Shown here one piece after another: positions 11,417-17,908 of a stretch of 30,379 bases of DNA (its first letter is position 1; each line of letters opens with the position of its first letter). The DNA lies in the NCBI GenBank assembly GCA_035620975.1, contig DASPFV010000118.1, forward strand, positions 1 to 30,379, given 5' to 3'. The position numbers and the translations under genes are program-made. The notes under the pieces were generated by a model that was not told the origin of the DNA, ran no database searches, and was given only the letters and a program-made list of their open reading frames with translations. Source of the DNA: DASPFV01 sp035620975. GTDB taxonomy: Bacteria; Acidobacteriota; Vicinamibacteria; Vicinamibacterales; 2-12-FULL-66-21.

Positions 11417-12394
11417 TCAGGCCGCGGGAACCAGCGACAGCGGACGGCCGGACTCGTAGCGCCGCCAGGTCTGCAGCACCACGTCGGTCATGGCCTCGAC
11501 GAACTGCGGGTGGGCGTTGACGGCTTCCGCCCGCTGCATCGGAAGGCCGATCTCGCGGCAGACCTCCGCGGCCTCAACGTCGAGATCGTAGAGCACTTCG
11601 ACGTGATCGCACACGAACCCCAGCGGGCAGATCACCGCTGCCGGCAGACCATTCGCGTGCTCCGATCGCAGGTACGCGCAGACATCCGGCTCGAGCCAGG
11701 GATCCTCGGGCCGGCCGCTTCGACTCTGGTAGACGGTCGCGTACGGTATGCCTTCGCGCACGCGCGCCGCCACCAGCCGGGCGCTCTCCTCGAACTGCTC
11801 CTGATATGGATAACGAGCAGCCATGGTCTGCGGAATGCTGTGCGCGGTGAACACGAGCCGCGCTCGGTCGCGAACGTCGGCAGGCAGCCGGCCGAGCGCC
11901 GTGCGCGCGTTCGCGGCATTGGCCTCGATGAAGCCGGGGTGCGTGTGCCAGTCGGCGACGTAGGTCACCTCGACGTCCGCCAGCCCCTGGCGCGCCAGCT
12001 CCGCACGCGCGTCCGCCACGTTCTCCCGGTATTGCGTGCAGCTCGAGTAGCTCCGGTGCGCCGCGGCGATGAAACCGATCGCCCGCCGCACGCCCGCGTG
12101 CGCCATCGCTGAAAGCGTGTCACTGAGGTACGGATGCCAGTTCCGCATCCCCACGTAGACGGGCAGGGGGAGACCGGCGGCGGCCAGCCCCGCGCGCAGC
12201 CCCTCGGCCTGGCGCTGGGTCAGGCTGGTGATCGGCGAGACGCCGCCGAACAGCTCGTAGTGGTGCACGACCTCTTCGACGCGCTCCCGCGCGACGCGCC
12301 GCCCGCGCAGCACGTTGGCGAGGAAGGGCCGCACGTCCGCGGGACCCAGCGGTCCCCCGAACGCAATGACGAGAACAGCATGGAATGGCCGCAC
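11417..12394 (-). CDS. hemH: ferrochelatase (possibly coproporphyrin ferrochelatase type)
   Basis: A 325-residue enzyme that inserts Fe2+ into a porphyrin, the last or near-last step of heme synthesis. The start is GTG 12394. The family's active-site residues are visible: His185 in FTAHSIP and Glu266 in GFVCDHVEVLYDLD. The N-terminal AFGGPLG loop and the segment MRNWHPYLSDTL with SYSSCTQYRE resemble the monofunctional enzymes of Actinobacteria and Firmicutes (CpfC), which use coproporphyrin III, more than the proteobacterial protoporphyrin enzymes. That preference is an inference. It has no heme-pathway neighbours here. A TATAAT hexamer lies 11 nt before the GTG and there is no Shine-Dalgarno, so the mRNA may have almost no leader. 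Confidence 0.94.
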   Translation of the reverse strand: MRPFHAVLVIAFGGPLGPADVRPFLANVLRGRRVARERVEEVVHHYELFGGVSPITSLTQRQAEGLRAGLAAAGLPLPVYVGMRNWHPYLSDTLSAMAHAGVRRAIGFIAAAHRSYSSCTQYRENVADARAELARQGLADVEVTYVADWHTHPGFIEANAANARTALGRLPADVRDRARLVFTAHSIPQTMAARYPYQEQFEESARLVAARVREGIPYATVYQSRSGRPEDPWLEPDVCAYLRSEHANGLPAAVICPLGFVCDHVEVLYDLDVEAAEVCREIGLPMQRAEAVNAHPQFVEAMTDVVLQTWRRYESGRPLSLVPAA

Positions 12395-12405
12395 GGCTGG
12401 GGTGA

Positions 12406-12413
12406 ATTATACT
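12406..12413. promoter_or_regulatory. overlapping divergent -10 elements (hemH / acyltransferase gene)
   Basis: The 8-bp stretch ATTATACT contains TATAAT on the minus strand (12411-12406, perfect consensus) reading toward hemH. On the plus strand it contains TATACT (12408-12413, 5 of 6) reading toward the gene at 12469. No clear -35 is seen for either. In otherwise GC-rich surroundings this is the only good -10 in the 74-bp gap. Confidence 0.5.
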
Positions 12414-12468
12414 GACCGCCGACCGTCGTCCCGGCGTCCGTGCCGGCGACCCCGGCGTCTCAAGACGG

Positions 12469-13563
12469 ATGTCCGCACTGCCTGCCCGCCCCCGCCTCGT
12501 GTCCCTCGACGTGTTTCGAGGGCTCACGATGGCCGGAATGGTGATCGTGAACAATCCCGGCAGCTGGGATCACGTCTACTGGCCGCTCCTGCACGCCGAG
12601 TGGCACGGGTGGACCCCCACCGATCTGATCTTCCCCTTCTTCCTCTTCATCGTCGGCGTCGCGATCACGCTCTCGCGGAAAACCGAGAGCTGGGACCGAA
12701 TCCTTCGCCGCACCACGATCATCTTCGCGCTCGGCCTGCTGCTCAACTGGTATCCGCGATTCGATCTGTCGACGTGGCGGATTCCCGGCGTCCTCCAGCG
12801 GATTGCGATCTGCTATCTGGCCGCCGCGGCCGCGTACCGCATGACACGCGGCGACCGGGGGAGGCAGGGCCGACAGCTCGCGTTCCTGGCCGCCGCGCTT
12901 GCGCTGGTCTACTGGATCGTGATGGCGTTCGTGCCTGCGCCCGGCAGCGCGGCCGGAGATCTGACGCCCGAGGGCAACCTGGGCGCGTGGATCGACCGCA
13001 GCCTCATGCCGGGCCATCTCTGGCGGCCGCGCTGGGATCCCGAAGGGCTCCTCAGCACTGTGCCGGCGATCTCCACGGCGCTCCTCGGCGTGGTCGCCGG
13101 ACTCTGGCTGAGTTCCGGGGAGGCTCCGCGCCGCAAGGTCGCCGGGCTCGCGCTGGCCGGCGCCGCCGGCGTGGTCCTCGCGTACACATGGCACGCGGTG
13201 TTCCCCATCAACAAGAATCTCTGGACGAGCTCGTACGTGGCTCTGACGGCCGGCCTGGCCGCCCTGGCGCTCGCGGCGTGCTACTGGATCGTCGACGTGC
13301 GAAACCATCGGGCCTGGACGGCCCCCTTCGTCATCCTCGGCTCCAACGCGATTACCCTCTACGTGCTCTCGGGCCTGCTGGCCGACACGCTCGGGGTCGT
13401 CGGCGTCCGGGGCCTGCCGCTCGGCGCGTGGATTCACACCCGCCTGTTCGAGCCGCTCGCTTCGCCGAAGACCGCGTCGCTCCTCTACGCGCTGGCCCAC
13501 CTGGTCATCCTCTTCATCCCGCTCGCCTGGATGCACCGGCGCCGGATCTTCCTGAAGGTCTGA
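12469..13563 (+). CDS. HGSNAT/NagX-like membrane acyltransferase (DUF5009 family)
   Basis: This 364-residue protein has about ten membrane segments. The N-terminal signature SLDVFRGLTMAGMVIVNNPG (12-31) followed by LLHAEWHGWTPTDLIFPFFL (40-59) is that of the heparan-alpha-glucosaminide N-acetyltransferase-like family. His42 lies where the human enzyme has its acetyl-carrying histidine. Human HGSNAT moves acetyl from cytosolic acetyl-CoA across the lysosomal membrane to an amino sugar; the bacterial homologue NagX is found with GlcNAc-use genes. No amino-sugar genes are adjacent here, so the substrate is open. It is divergent from hemH (74 bp apart) and lies upstream of surE on the same strand. 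Confidence 0.86.
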   Translation: MSALPARPRLVSLDVFRGLTMAGMVIVNNPGSWDHVYWPLLHAEWHGWTPTDLIFPFFLFIVGVAITLSRKTESWDRILRRTTIIFALGLLLNWYPRFDLSTWRIPGVLQRIAICYLAAAAAYRMTRGDRGRQGRQLAFLAAALALVYWIVMAFVPAPGSAAGDLTPEGNLGAWIDRSLMPGHLWRPRWDPEGLLSTVPAISTALLGVVAGLWLSSGEAPRRKVAGLALAGAAGVVLAYTWHAVFPINKNLWTSSYVALTAGLAALALAACYWIVDVRNHRAWTAPFVILGSNAITLYVLSGLLADTLGVVGVRGLPLGAWIHTRLFEPLASPKTASLLYALAHLVILFIPLAWMHRRRIFLKV

Positions 13564-13575
13564 CCCCGAGCCCGC

Positions 13576-13584
13576 TGGTATACT
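13576..13584 (+). promoter_or_regulatory. candidate extended -10 promoter for surE
   Basis: The sequence TGGTATACT joins an extended -10 TG-N dinucleotide to TATACT (5 of 6 to consensus). No -35 match is visible, as is common for extended -10 promoters. It lies 94 bp upstream of the surE ATG at 13679 and 12 bp after the acyltransferase stop. Confidence 0.4.
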
Positions 13585-13678
13585 TTCTCTCCCCACCCTC
13601 GCCGGCCGTGCCCGCGGGTCGACCGGGGCGCCGGGCGAGATCGAAGCTGGCCCGCGCGGACACCCGCGAATGGAGACG

Positions 13679-14470
13679 ATGAAACGGATTCTGGTCACCA
13701 ATGACGATGGCGTGCGCTCCGAGGGCATCCACGCGCTCGCCCGGGCCCTGAGGCCGCTCGGCGACGTCGTCATCGTCGCACCGCACATCGAAGCGAGCGC
13801 GATCGGCCACGCGCTGACCCTGCGCCGGCCGCTGCGCATGGAGGTCGTGGACGACAACGTCTACGAAGTGGACGGGACGCCGACCGACTGCGTCAACATC
13901 GCGATGACGCAGGTGTTCGCGATCGCGCCCGACCTGATCGTCTCGGGCATCAACAAGGGCTACAACCTGGGCGACGACGTGACGTACTCGGGGACCGTGG
14001 CGGGGGCGCTCGAGGGCGCGCTGCTGGGCATCCCGAGCATTGCCGTCTCGCTCGAGCGCACCCAGGGGCCGTACGACTTCGGGCCGGCCGCCGAGGCCGC
14101 TGCGCGGATGGCCAGAGCGGTGCTCGAGCGGGGCCTGCCGGGGAGGACCTTCCTCAATCTCAACGTCCCCACCGGTACGCCCAAGGGGCTGCGGGTGACG
14201 TTCCAGGCGAAGCGCAACCACGTCACCACGATCGACGCCCGTACCGACCCGCGCGGCAACCGGTACTACTGGATCGAGGAAGGCGACAACGAGTGGGAGC
14301 CGCACGACCGGTCCGACTACCAGGCGGTCCGCGACGGCTTCGTCTCGGTGACGCCGCTGCATCCCGACATGACGGCGTACGACTCGCTCGCGGCGGTCGA
14401 GACACTGGTGGGCGGACGCCCTCGGCGGGCCGATCAGCTCACGCTCGATCCGCGGGTCGAAGTCGACTGA
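13679..14470 (+). CDS. surE: 5'/3'-nucleotidase SurE
   Basis: A 263-residue metal-dependent phosphatase acting on nucleoside 5'- and 3'-monophosphates. The start at 13679 gives the usual MKRILVTNDDG N-terminus with GGAG just upstream; an in-frame ATG at 13670 is the alternative. Metal-site residues Asp9 and Asp10 (NDD), Ser40 and Asn92 (SGIN) are present, as are the family motifs DGTPTDCVNIA (65-75) and YSGTVAGALEG (103-113). The length is typical. The frame overlaps the end of the convergent CHASE2/HD-GYP gene by 37 bp, so the last dozen codons of each gene share the same DNA. The usual surE partners (pcm, nlpD, rpoS) are absent. Confidence 0.96.
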   Translation: MKRILVTNDDGVRSEGIHALARALRPLGDVVIVAPHIEASAIGHALTLRRPLRMEVVDDNVYEVDGTPTDCVNIAMTQVFAIAPDLIVSGINKGYNLGDDVTYSGTVAGALEGALLGIPSIAVSLERTQGPYDFGPAAEAAARMARAVLERGLPGRTFLNLNVPTGTPKGLRVTFQAKRNHVTTIDARTDPRGNRYYWIEEGDNEWEPHDRSDYQAVRDGFVSVTPLHPDMTAYDSLAAVETLVGGRPRRADQLTLDPRVEVD

Positions 14471-16386
14471 GCCGCGCCGGAATCCTCCAGGACGGCTTCC
14501 GCCGAGAGCCGCCGAATCACGGGCGCCACCCTCACGAAGGCATCCACCACGTCCGGATCGAAGTGCGTCCCCCGGCCCTTCGCAATCATGCGCACCACGT
14601 CCTCGTGGCTCATGGGCGATCGATAGAGCCGGCGTGTCGTGCTGGCGTCGTAGACGTCCACGACCGCCATGATGCGGCCGGGGATCGGAATGTGCGCACC
14701 GTGCAGCCCCTGCGGATAGCCGGTGCCGTCCCACTTCTCGTGGTGCGTGTAGACGATGTCCTTCGCCATCGAGAGGATCGCGTCGTCGTGCACGCCGACT
14801 TTCTCCTGCGCGTTCAGGATGACGTCGCGGCCGTACGCCGGGTGCTTGCGCATTTCGATCAGCTCCTCGGCGGTGAGCTGGCCCGGCTTGTTGAGCACGC
14901 CGTCCGGGACGCCGACCTTGCCGATGTCGTGCAGCGGCGCGAGGCTGGAGAGCAGCTCGATACGCGCCGGCGTCAGGAACTCGCAGAAGCGCGGGTGCGT
15001 CGACAGCTGGGTGGCGAGGACGCGCGCGTAGTGCTGCGTCCGCCGCGAGTGCTTGCCCGTCTCGGCGTCCCGGACCTCGGTCAGCGACAGGAGGGCCTGC
15101 ACCATGAGTTTCTGCGACGTGGTCTTCTCCTCGCCGGCCTGGTCCGCGCGTTGCCGCTCGAGCGTGACCCGCGCGAGCGTCATCGAGCCGAGCGCCGCAG
15201 CCATGCCGATCGTGGGGAACAGCGGCGAGAGATACATCGCGCGATCCGACATCAGCCAGCTGGCGCCCCACCACGCACCCACGAGGCCCGCCGTCGCCCC
15301 GACAGCACCCCAGGCCAGACCGAATCGCCGGACCACCAGCGCGCCGACGAGGCCGAGCCCGATCACGATCTGCGTCTCGAGCGCCTGCGCGAACTCCGGC
15401 CGGCGAACCGCGTCCTGCTGGAGGAGGTTGTCCGCAATCGTCGCCTGGACCTCGACCCCCACGAACTGCGTGTCGAGCGGGGTCGACACGACCTCGCGCG
15501 TGCCGAGCGCCGTTGTCCCGACGAACACGATCCGATCCGCGAACGCGGTCGGATCGACCGGGCCGCGCAGCACGTCCACCGCCGACACATACGGGAACGT
15601 CCGCTTCGGCCCGCGAAAGCGAAGCAGAACGTTGCTTTTCCCGTCGAGCGGCACCGAAAGGGCATCCAGGCTCAGAACCGCGGCATTGACGTTCATCACC
15701 GTCAGGGCATAGTGGCTCGCGCCGGTCACGACGTTCACCGCCGCCAGCGCCAGGCCCGGGTAGACGTGTCCGTGCAGCTCCAGCAGCAGGGGCGCGCGCC
15801 TCAGGATCCCGTCGGGATCGGGAGCGGCGTTCATGAACCCCGAGGCGGGCGCCGCCTCCGTGAGCGCGGGGAGGTTGCAGACGGCCCCGGTGGCCTGAAA
15901 GTAGGGCTCCGCGTCGTCATCGCGGCTGATGAGGGCCACGCCGAGCGGGTGACGCATGCAGGACGGATCGGCGTTCCGCTGGCTGTCGAACGTGAGCGCG
16001 TAGCCGAGGACCACGCTGCCGCGCCGCAGCGACTCGGCGAGCACCAGGTCAGGGTCGGGGCCGGCGCCCTCGTACCGATCGGGCTCCGCGAACATGATGT
16101 CCAGCGCGACGACCGAAGCGCCAAGGCCGCGCAATCGATCGACGAGCTGGGCCAGCACGTCCCGCCGCCAGGGCCACTGTCCGAGCGCCGCAAGGCTCCG
16201 CTCGTCGATGTCGACGATGACGATCCGGCCGGCGGGAGCGTGCGTGCCCGCCGCGCGCAGCAGCGTGTCGTAGGCGCCGTATTCGAGCCCCTGCAGCCAC
16301 GCGGGACGCGTCACCGACAGCAGCGCCGTGACCAGCGTGGGGAGAAGACCGGCGAGGACTACGAAGCGGCCCGGGCCAAAGGTCAT
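14434..16386 (-). CDS. CHASE2 sensor - HD-GYP c-di-GMP phosphodiesterase
   Basis: A 650-residue membrane signalling protein. A first membrane segment (about 8-25) is followed by a periplasmic CHASE2 domain (about 30-330) with typical IVIVDIDERSLAALGQWPWRR (quoted in part: 55-75) and the FRGP and FVGTTALG segments. Three closely spaced membrane segments lie at about 338-402. The cytoplasmic HD-GYP domain (about 425-625) has HDIGK (486-490), HHEKWDGTGYP (548-558) and a DVYDA motif (577-581). All the family's metal-binding residues that I can place are present, so hydrolysis of cyclic di-GMP is likely. A polar Ser/Thr tail ends the protein. It starts at ATG 16386, overlapping the ompA-like stop by 4 bp (ATGA), third in a coupled operon with fecR and ompA-like genes. 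Confidence 0.93.
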   Translation of the reverse strand: MTFGPGRFVVLAGLLPTLVTALLSVTRPAWLQGLEYGAYDTLLRAAGTHAPAGRIVIVDIDERSLAALGQWPWRRDVLAQLVDRLRGLGASVVALDIMFAEPDRYEGAGPDPDLVLAESLRRGSVVLGYALTFDSQRNADPSCMRHPLGVALISRDDDAEPYFQATGAVCNLPALTEAAPASGFMNAAPDPDGILRRAPLLLELHGHVYPGLALAAVNVVTGASHYALTVMNVNAAVLSLDALSVPLDGKSNVLLRFRGPKRTFPYVSAVDVLRGPVDPTAFADRIVFVGTTALGTREVVSTPLDTQFVGVEVQATIADNLLQQDAVRRPEFAQALETQIVIGLGLVGALVVRRFGLAWGAVGATAGLVGAWWGASWLMSDRAMYLSPLFPTIGMAAALGSMTLARVTLERQRADQAGEEKTTSQKLMVQALLSLTEVRDAETGKHSRRTQHYARVLATQLSTHPRFCEFLTPARIELLSSLAPLHDIGKVGVPDGVLNKPGQLTAEELIEMRKHPAYGRDVILNAQEKVGVHDDAILSMAKDIVYTHHEKWDGTGYPQGLHGAHIPIPGRIMAVVDVYDASTTRRLYRSPMSHEDVVRMIAKGRGTHFDPDVVDAFVRVAPVIRRLSAEAVLEDSGAAQSTSTRGSSVS

Positions 16387-17018
16387 CGGATGGTGATTTC
16401 GACCCGGCGGTTCCGGGGCTCGTACATCTCGTCGCCCGTCTTGACGAGCAGCACGGCCTCGCCATGGGAGGTCACCTCGATGGCGCCGGGATCCAGCCCC
16501 GCGTCGAGCAGCAGCGAGCGCACCATGTTCGCCCGCTTCATCCCGAGATCGTAGTTGCTCGCCGTGCTGCCCGTCGTGTCGGTATGGCCGGTGACGGCGA
16601 CCTCGGGCACGGGCCGGCCCTTCATGGCGGCGAGCACGTCGGGTACCAGCGCGCGGCTCTCCTCCGTGAGCTCGTCGGACTCGAAACGGAAGAACAGCGT
16701 GAAGCGTTCCGGGGCGGGCGGCATCGCGGCGAGGACCTCGGCGAATTGGCGTTTCAGGTCCGCCTCGTTCATGGTCGACACACGGGTCGGCGGCTGGTTG
16801 ATGCCGACGATGGTGTACTCGCCGGGTTTGGCGAGCTCAGCCGAGTTCGCGCCGCTCGTGACGGTGGCCCGGCCGCTGGCGCCGCCGTTGGGATCCCCCA
16901 TCAGCACGATGAGATCGCCTGGCGTGCCAGGAGTCTGAACGCGGCGGGGCCCGCAGCCGGCGACGCCGGCGCCGGCCACCAGCATGACGACGAGCGCCGG
17001 CCGCAGCGGGACGATCAT
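16383..17018 (-). CDS. OmpA-family peptidoglycan-associated lipoprotein
   Basis: A 211-residue protein starting at ATG 17018, which overlaps the fecR stop as ATGA. Residues 1-21 form a lipoprotein signal with lipobox VAGC (Cys22). A short beta-rich region follows (about 33-75, DLIVLMGDPNGGASG). The C-terminal OmpA domain covers about 105-211, with TGHTDTTGS (143-151) and NRRVEI (203-208), the residues that grip meso-diaminopimelate in peptidoglycan. It lacks the eight-strand OmpA barrel, so it is a Pal-like anchor. Its place between a FecR-domain protein and a CHASE2/HD-GYP sensor suggests that it reports on, or tethers the complex to, the cell wall; this role is an inference. Confidence 0.9.
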   Translation of the reverse strand: MIVPLRPALVVMLVAGAGVAGCGPRRVQTPGTPGDLIVLMGDPNGGASGRATVTSGANSAELAKPGEYTIVGINQPPTRVSTMNEADLKRQFAEVLAAMPPAPERFTLFFRFESDELTEESRALVPDVLAAMKGRPVPEVAVTGHTDTTGSTASNYDLGMKRANMVRSLLLDAGLDPGAIEVTSHGEAVLLVKTGDEMYEPRNRRVEITIR

Positions 17019-17464
17019 CGGTTCGAGGCGCGGATGAGCACCGTGGTCCCGCGGACGCCGACAATGGCCGAGGGTGTCTCCAGGCGGACCGCGTCGGGCG
17101 CGATCTTGGCAATCTGCCCGGACACATAAGCTGCCATCCCCCGAACCACCTTCAGGACGAACCCGAGCCGCCCTTCCGCGGGGGCATAGGCGAAACGGTC
17201 GAGGCGAATCTCGCTGTTCGGGCCGAGCGAGAGGCGCGTGTCGTCCTTCAAGGTCAGGCCGAGTCGACCGTCGGGGCCCGTGCGAAGGGTGTCGGCCTCG
17301 AACACGGGCTGGCCCGCCTGGGCAGGGAGCGAGGCGCCCTCCCGGAGAATGGAGGCCTGGCCGTAGGCGATCTTGATGCGGCCGATGGGCGCGGGCTCCT
17401 GGGCGAACGCGGTCGCCGCGGCCCACAGGAGAACCGCCGCCGTTCCGGCCCATAACCTCAGCAT
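17015..17464 (-). CDS. periplasmic FecR-domain protein
   Basis: A 149-residue protein with a signal peptide (1-21, cleavage after AFA) and a single FecR domain. The domain is recognisable by TLRTGPDGRLGLTLKDDT (59-76), LGPNSEIRL (80-88), VVRGMAAYVSG (107-117) and TPSAIVGVRGT (130-140). It has no anti-sigma N-terminus, so this is the free periplasmic form rather than an iron-dicitrate regulator. A strong Shine-Dalgarno (GGGAGG, 6 nt before ATG 17464) fits a first gene. It is coupled by ATGA overlaps to the OmpA-like lipoprotein and then to the CHASE2/HD-GYP gene. Similar FecR-CHASE2 neighbourhoods occur in other Gram-negative bacteria, where the effector is often an adenylate cyclase. Confidence 0.9.
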   Translation of the reverse strand: MLRLWAGTAAVLLWAAATAFAQEPAPIGRIKIAYGQASILREGASLPAQAGQPVFEADTLRTGPDGRLGLTLKDDTRLSLGPNSEIRLDRFAYAPAEGRLGFVLKVVRGMAAYVSGQIAKIAPDAVRLETPSAIVGVRGTTVLIRASNR

Positions 17465-17543
17465 GGGTGCCTCCCCCTTAAGATACCCCCCGTCAGGCCC
17501 GGCTGTATGTTCTCACAAGTGGGAAAAAGGGGTGGATGCACCT

Positions 17544-17569
17544 GGGTGCCGGTGTGCACCGGGGCACCC
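17544..17569. repeat. GC-rich interrupted hairpin upstream of fecR
   Basis: GGGTGCC at 17544-17550 pairs with GGCACCC at 17563-17569. Inside it GGTG (17551-17554) pairs with CACC (17557-17560), leaving a two-base bulge and a TG loop. It lies 80-105 bp upstream of the fecR start on its 5' side, and 130 bp upstream of tRNA-Pro on the other strand. There is no T-run, so it is not a standard terminator. Function unknown. Confidence 0.5.
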
Positions 17570-17698
17570 GATGGGCGGTGCGACGGGTGACCAGGAGTGG
17601 GGGCCGAGGTGCGGGGGGAGCGCAGATGAAGTAGAATGAACATTCGGCGCGGCGGTTCCCGGCCGCTGCGACTGATCCTGCAGACCTCACTCGCCTGT

Positions 17699-17775
17699 CG
17701 GGGCGTGGCTCAGCCTGGTAGAGCACTCGGTTCGGGACCGAGGGGTCGGTGGTTCGAATCCACTCGCCCCGACCA
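17699..17775 (+). tRNA. tRNA-Pro (anticodon CGG)
   Basis: The full cloverleaf can be traced. The acceptor stem CGGGGCG pairs with CGCCCCG (17765-17771). The D arm contains GGCTCAGCCTGGTAGAGC. The anticodon stem CTCGG/CCGAG encloses loop TTCGGGA with anticodon CGG. The T arm contains GGTTCGAATCC. The discriminator is A and CCA is encoded (17773-17775). It reads proline CCG codons, which are common in this GC-rich genome. A strong hairpin terminator follows 13 nt later. Confidence 0.98.
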
Positions 17776-17788
17776 ATCAAAGTGCCAA

Positions 17789-17818
17789 AAAATGGCCCGT
17801 AAACGCGGGCCATTTTCC
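17789..17818 (+). terminator. intrinsic terminator after tRNA-Pro
   Basis: AAAATGGCCCG (17789-17799) pairs perfectly over 11 bp with CGGGCCATTTT (17806-17816) around a six-base loop. The closing TTTT and the A-run on the 5' side make it able to stop transcription in either direction. Confidence 0.9.
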
Positions 17819-17821
17819 GTC

Positions 17822-17908
17822 TATGAGATGGCGACCGATACGCACGTCGTGCGGGACGGGAAGATCGTCGCACAGTCGTTTGCCGGCCAGATCAAGCCGA
17901 AGCTATAG
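17822..17908 (+). pseudogene. C-terminal remnant of an NTF2/SnoaL-like gene
   Basis: An open frame of 28 residues ends in TAG. It includes MATDTHVVRDGKIVAQSFAG and ends QIKPKL, which reads like the last strands of SnoaL/NTF2-like small proteins. Nothing upstream continues the domain: the tRNA-Pro gene and its terminator stand where the rest should be, so the 5' part is lost. The last 17 bases overlap the end of the kinase gene on the other strand. The family name is from pattern memory of this C-terminal motif and is not certain. Confidence 0.4.

Noticed and set aside
13670..13678. Upstream ATG as surE start
   Set aside because: It is possible, but the second ATG gives the canonical MKRILVTNDDG N-terminus; the first ATG overlaps the likely Shine-Dalgarno GGAG.
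17493..17908. Protein-like frames across tRNA-Pro (GVAQPGRALGSGPRGRWFES on plus, GEWIRTTDPSVPNRVLYQAE on minus)
   Set aside because: These are the well-known spurious translations of tRNA genes found in many databases; the tRNA itself explains the sequence.
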